Of a DNA stretch of 64,000 bases, positions 61,235 to 64,000 are shown piece after piece; within the stretch, counting starts at the first letter, position 1; every line of letters begins with the position of its first letter. The notes below the pieces were generated by a model that made no database searches, had not been told where the DNA came from, and saw only the letters and a list, made by a program, of their open reading frames with translations. Position numbers and translations under genes: made by a program. This stretch comes from JANSWP01 sp041941305 (GTDB taxonomy: Bacteria > Bacteroidota > Bacteroidia > Chitinophagales > Saprospiraceae), in contig JBGTQJ010000006.1 of the NCBI GenBank assembly GCA_041941305.1, positions 186,001-250,000 on the forward strand, written 5' to 3'.

Positions 61235-62824
61235 CTAAACAGCCTTCGAATTCAGCATCACTTTGGCACACAACTCTCCTCCTGCGCCCATGATTCCACC
61301 ACCTGGATGCGTTCCAGAGCCACACATCCACATATGCCGGATAGGGGTTTTGTATTTGGAATAACCTGCAATTGGGCGCTGAAATAACAATTGTTCCAAA
61401 CTCAATTCTCCCTGAAAGATATTACCCTCAGTCAAGCCCATTTGTTGCTCCAGATCCCAGGGAGTGAGTACTTGTTTGTATAAAATAATGTCTCTAATGT
61501 TTGGGATGTATTCTTCCAGGGTATCAATGACCGTTTCTCCAAAAGCATCTCTCAGTTTTGGCCAATTTTCTGCACCTTCCTTGATGTGATAGGGTGCATA
61601 TTGTACAAAACATGAAAGGACATGCTTGCCGGGAGGTGCGATAGAAGGATCTGTAAATGAAGGAATGACGGCGTTGATGTAGGGTCTTGTAGAAAACTCT
61701 CCATATTTTGCCTGATCAAAAGCTCTTTCCAAATAATCTGTACCTGGTGCAATGGCAATGTCTCCACGGATATGATCCCCATCTCCAGGACGGCAGGTAA
61801 ACTCTGGTGCCCGATCCAAAGCCAAATTGACCTTGCCAGAGCTGCCCCGCATCTTAAATCGTTTGATCTCCTTGACCACTTCGCCGTCCAGGTTATTTTC
61901 ACCAATCATTTTTAGATAGGTTCGATTGGGATCCAAATTGGAGACCACTGCCTTGGCATAATATTCATCGCCATTTTCCAAAACAACACCTCTTGCTTTA
62001 CCATTTTTGATCAAAACCTTTTGCACAGGGGCTTCCGTTTTGATTTCTGCTCCAAAACTCATGGCTGCTCTGGCACATGCCATGCTGATGCCTCCTGTAC
62101 CTCCTTTGGAGAAACCCCATGAGCGAAAAGCGCCATCTAACTGCCCCATGTAGTGATGCAACAAAACATAAGCAGTTCCAGGAGAACGAACTCCCTGAAA
62201 AGTGCCAATGATTCCACTTACTGACATAGGGGCTTTTAGCGTATCCGATTCAAACCACAGGTCGAGGAAATCGAGGGCACTCATGGTCACCAGTTTGGTA
62301 TTGAGGTGTAGTAAATCAGGTCCCAAAGCTTTAAAGGTTTTACCAAGTCGAAGCAGATTGGCAATTTCTATTGGATTGATAGATGTAATATCAGGAGCAG
62401 GGTGATCAATGACGGCTTTGGCAAGTTTTCCCATGTGGGTCATTACTTTGCTAAATTCAGGATAGACTTCTGAATCTTTTTTGCTAAATCTGGCAATTTC
62501 CCTCCTGCTGCGCTCCGAATCTGCCCATCTCGCCAAAGAATCTCCATTTGGCAGAGGCAAAAAAGAACAATCCAAAGGAATCACTTCATAACCGTGTTTC
62601 GCCAAATTCAATTCTCGAATAATGTGTGGTCGAAACAAACTCACCACATAGGAAGCCACTGAAAAAGTAAATCCTGGGTACAATTCTTCTGAAACAGCAG
62701 CCCCACCCAGCACATACCTTTTTTCCAAAACGAGCACTTTTTTGCCCGCCTTTGCTAAATAAGCCGCACAAATAAGCCCATTGTGTCCTCCTCCTATAAT
62801 TATTGCATCGTATTTACTATTCAT
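61235..62824 (-). CDS. FAD-dependent oxidoreductase, PYROXD2/CrtI-like (paralogue)
   Basis: 529 residues. FAD motif IIIGGGHNGLICAAYLAKAG (about 8-27), then LVLEKRYVLGGAAVSEELYP; the middle substrate/FAD domain carries GGTGGISMACARAAMSFGAE; the C-terminus has MWMCGSGTHPGGGIMGAGGE. It shares the whole layout with the gene at 59603 and probably arose by duplication. The family acts on alkyl/isoprenoid or amine-like substrates by flavin-dependent dehydrogenation; the substrate here is unknown. The GcvT-family gene begins upstream on the same strand and ends 85 bp before this start. Confidence 0.88.
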   Translation of the reverse strand: MNSKYDAIIIGGGHNGLICAAYLAKAGKKVLVLEKRYVLGGAAVSEELYPGFTFSVASYVVSLFRPHIIRELNLAKHGYEVIPLDCSFLPLPNGDSLARWADSERSRREIARFSKKDSEVYPEFSKVMTHMGKLAKAVIDHPAPDITSINPIEIANLLRLGKTFKALGPDLLHLNTKLVTMSALDFLDLWFESDTLKAPMSVSGIIGTFQGVRSPGTAYVLLHHYMGQLDGAFRSWGFSKGGTGGISMACARAAMSFGAEIKTEAPVQKVLIKNGKARGVVLENGDEYYAKAVVSNLDPNRTYLKMIGENNLDGEVVKEIKRFKMRGSSGKVNLALDRAPEFTCRPGDGDHIRGDIAIAPGTDYLERAFDQAKYGEFSTRPYINAVIPSFTDPSIAPPGKHVLSCFVQYAPYHIKEGAENWPKLRDAFGETVIDTLEEYIPNIRDIILYKQVLTPWDLEQQMGLTEGNIFQGELSLEQLLFQRPIAGYSKYKTPIRHMWMCGSGTHPGGGIMGAGGELCAKVMLNSKAV

Positions 62825-62868
62825 CAGTTTAAAAAGATTGAAACAGTCGCATTTGCAAAAAATTTACA

Positions 62869-62915
62869 AACTGCCTACTGCCTACTGCAATCTGCCCACT
62901 GCAATCTGCCTACGG
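62869..62915. repeat. Short tandem-unit tract (CTGCCTA / CTGCAAT)
   Basis: ACTGCCTACTGCCTACTGCA, then ATCTGCCCACTGCAATCTGC and TAC: degenerate 7-8 bp tandem units spanning the end of the GcvT-family gene (stop at 62910) and the spacer. Unlike the other tandem-unit repeats it has no inverted partner here. It resembles one arm of those hairpins. Confidence 0.5.
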
Positions 62916-64000
62916 ATTCGAAGTTTTTCGTTCAGGGTTAAAAAACTGAGGTTTACAAACAATTGCTGAAACCGTATGTCGTTTATGTTCCACAGTCATC
63001 TCAATTGCTAATGTTCTTCCCAATTTTGCATACTTTCTTTCCAAAGTGACCAGAGCAATATTCTTTTTCAAAATAGGAGACCAGGTACCACTAGTCGCGT
63101 ATCCAGCTTGAATGCTTTTGCTGGAATCCACATAAATTGGAATAGATTTCCGCCAGGCATGACTTCCTATTTCTGGTGGCAGCCCGTGTTTGTTGTACAA
63201 ATATTCAATTTGCTCCCAATTGATATCCAGACCAACAATTGCCCAATTGGAACCTTTTTCTTTTTCTGCTTTCAGCGCAGCTTGTCCGTTAAATGGCTCT
63301 CTGTCCAGGTTGATCGTCCAGCCCAATGAAATTTCAAAAGGTGAAGACATTCTATCGTCTATCAAAGCATGCAGGGCATTGTAATAATCAGCATCTTTTA
63401 AAATCAATCCAGCTTCCACTCTGGTCATATCCAAAGCATCCAAACCAGCCGGTCGGATACCATATTTTTTTCCTACTTCCATAATGGCATCCCACAATTT
63501 CAAGGCATCTTTATTTTTAACCCATAATTCATAACCAAGGTCTCCAGTGAAGCCGGTTCTGGATACACAAATTTCAAAATCACCAACTTTTGCACTTTTT
63601 GTAGCGAAGAATTTGAAATTGTCGAAATCTGCATCACAGACATTGCGAAGGATTTCCCTTGAAGTAGGTCCTTGTAGCGCCAGTCCTGCTACTTTATCTG
63701 TAACCTCAATCAATTTTACATCATAACCCCTTAAAAATCTCGAAAACCAGGAAAAGCAAGGGTCTGCGGAGGTGACAAAAAAATCATCTTCACCTCTTCG
63801 CATCACCGTACCGTCGTCAACGACTTTGCCGTCTTCTGTGCACCAACAACAATAAGCGACTCGCCCTACACGAAGTTGACGAATGTCTCGAACCATGATT
63901 CGAGAAAGGAATGCAGCAGCATCTGGTCCAGTGACACTGTATTTGAATAGAGGCGTAATGTCCAGTAGACCAGCTGCATTTCGGAATGCAAAATACTCTG
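62910..64000 (-). CDS. GcvT-family aminomethyltransferase (5' end beyond the window)
   Basis: The frame is open from the window edge; the first visible residues are EYFAFRNAAGLLDITPLFKY, then SVTGPDAAAFLSRIMVRDI, so an internal ATG at 63896 is not the true start. About 362 residues are seen. The folate-binding GcvT fold is clear: GLALQGPTSREIL, ISRTGFTGDLGYELW-like VSRTGFTGDLGYELWVKN, GLDALDMTRVEAGLILKDAD, and the C-terminal barrel GYATSGTWSPILKKNIALV. Family members move one-carbon units from an amine to tetrahydrofolate (glycine cleavage, dimethylglycine or sarcosine demethylation). Next to two flavoproteins rather than gcvH/gcvP, it may serve amine demethylation; this is inference. Confidence 0.88.
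   Translation of the reverse strand, partial: EYFAFRNAAGLLDITPLFKYSVTGPDAAAFLSRIMVRDIRQLRVGRVAYCCWCTEDGKVVDDGTVMRRGEDDFFVTSADPCFSWFSRFLRGYDVKLIEVTDKVAGLALQGPTSREILRNVCDADFDNFKFFATKSAKVGDFEICVSRTGFTGDLGYELWVKNKDALKLWDAIMEVGKKYGIRPAGLDALDMTRVEAGLILKDADYYNALHALIDDRMSSPFEISLGWTINLDREPFNGQAALKAEKEKGSNWAIVGLDINWEQIEYLYNKHGLPPEIGSHAWRKSIPIYVDSSKSIQAGYATSGTWSPILKKNIALVTLERKYAKLGRTLAIEMTVEHKRHTVSAIVCKPQFFNPERKTSNP

Overview
The window looks like a chromosomal segment of a free-living Bacteroidota, most likely of the Saprospiria/Saprospirales type (relatives of Haliscomenobacter, Lewinella or Aureispira). The reasons are: several secreted proteins ending in type IX secretion (T9SS) sorting domains of both type A and type B; giant PKD/HYR/SprB/dockerin-type surface proteins; hybrid two-component systems (HTCS) with beta-propeller sensors and AraC output; Bacteroidota-type -7 boxes (TAnnTTTG); AT-rich spacers; and a sigma factor/anti-sigma/CHAT-TPR locus. 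No rRNA, tRNA, CRISPR array, complete transposase or prophage is seen. Genus placement is inference.

Layout. 1-4.9 kb: the 5' part of an unrecognised gene, then an HTCS on the minus strand broken by one in-frame TGA. 5.4-7.7 kb: an SLC12-like cation-chloride cotransporter, flanked by inverted copies of a short repeat. 7.9-18 kb: a decayed secreted ORF, a 2397-residue surface protein with about 22 repeats (T9SS type B), an aspartoacylase/AstE-like metallohydrolase and a DUF819-type membrane protein. 18.3-24.3 kb: an intact HTCS followed by a T9SS-secreted repeat protein, with four CGCAAA direct repeats between them spaced 21, 30 and 21 bp. Both genes carry palindromic or tandem repeats inside the reading frame. 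24.4-34.8 kb: a regulatory island. It holds a SET-domain protein, three micro-proteins, a PepSY-like protein, a large HYR/dockerin surface protein on the minus strand, three candidate small RNAs, a small lipoprotein, a TraR/DksA-like protein and an OmpR-type response regulator/histidine kinase pair. Six promoters here share one unusual architecture: a direct repeat (TTCAGAA-N4-TTCAGAA), 7 nt, then the -7 box. 34.8-44.6 kb: a secreted NHL-propeller protein, a restriction-enzyme-like fragment, a four-domain lipoprotein (cytochrome c + PA14 + sorbosone-dehydrogenase-like propeller + DUF1080) and a beta-helix protein. 45-53 kb: rpoN, then an ECF-like sigma factor, a membrane anti-sigma-like protein, a TPR-CHAT protease-like protein and a small PKD protein. 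53-59.6 kb: a conserved protein of unknown role, a cluster of stand-alone AraC-type HTH proteins (one truncated) around an unknown protein, and a HYR/Calx-beta T9SS protein. 59.6-64 kb: two paralogous PYROXD2/CrtI-like flavoproteins and a GcvT-family aminomethyltransferase, probably co-transcribed on the minus strand.

Two themes stand out. First, the TTCAGAA promoter family concentrates around one RR/HK pair and drives small RNAs, micro-ORFs, a PepSY-like envelope protein and probably the two-component operon itself. This is the best candidate for an undescribed regulatory system. Second, the segment is rich in palindromic repeats whose arms are often made of short tandem units. They sit at gene ends as likely terminators, and at least three have entered coding sequence in frame, one inside a receiver domain. 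All functional statements come from reading the sequence and from family knowledge; no searches or folding calculations were run.
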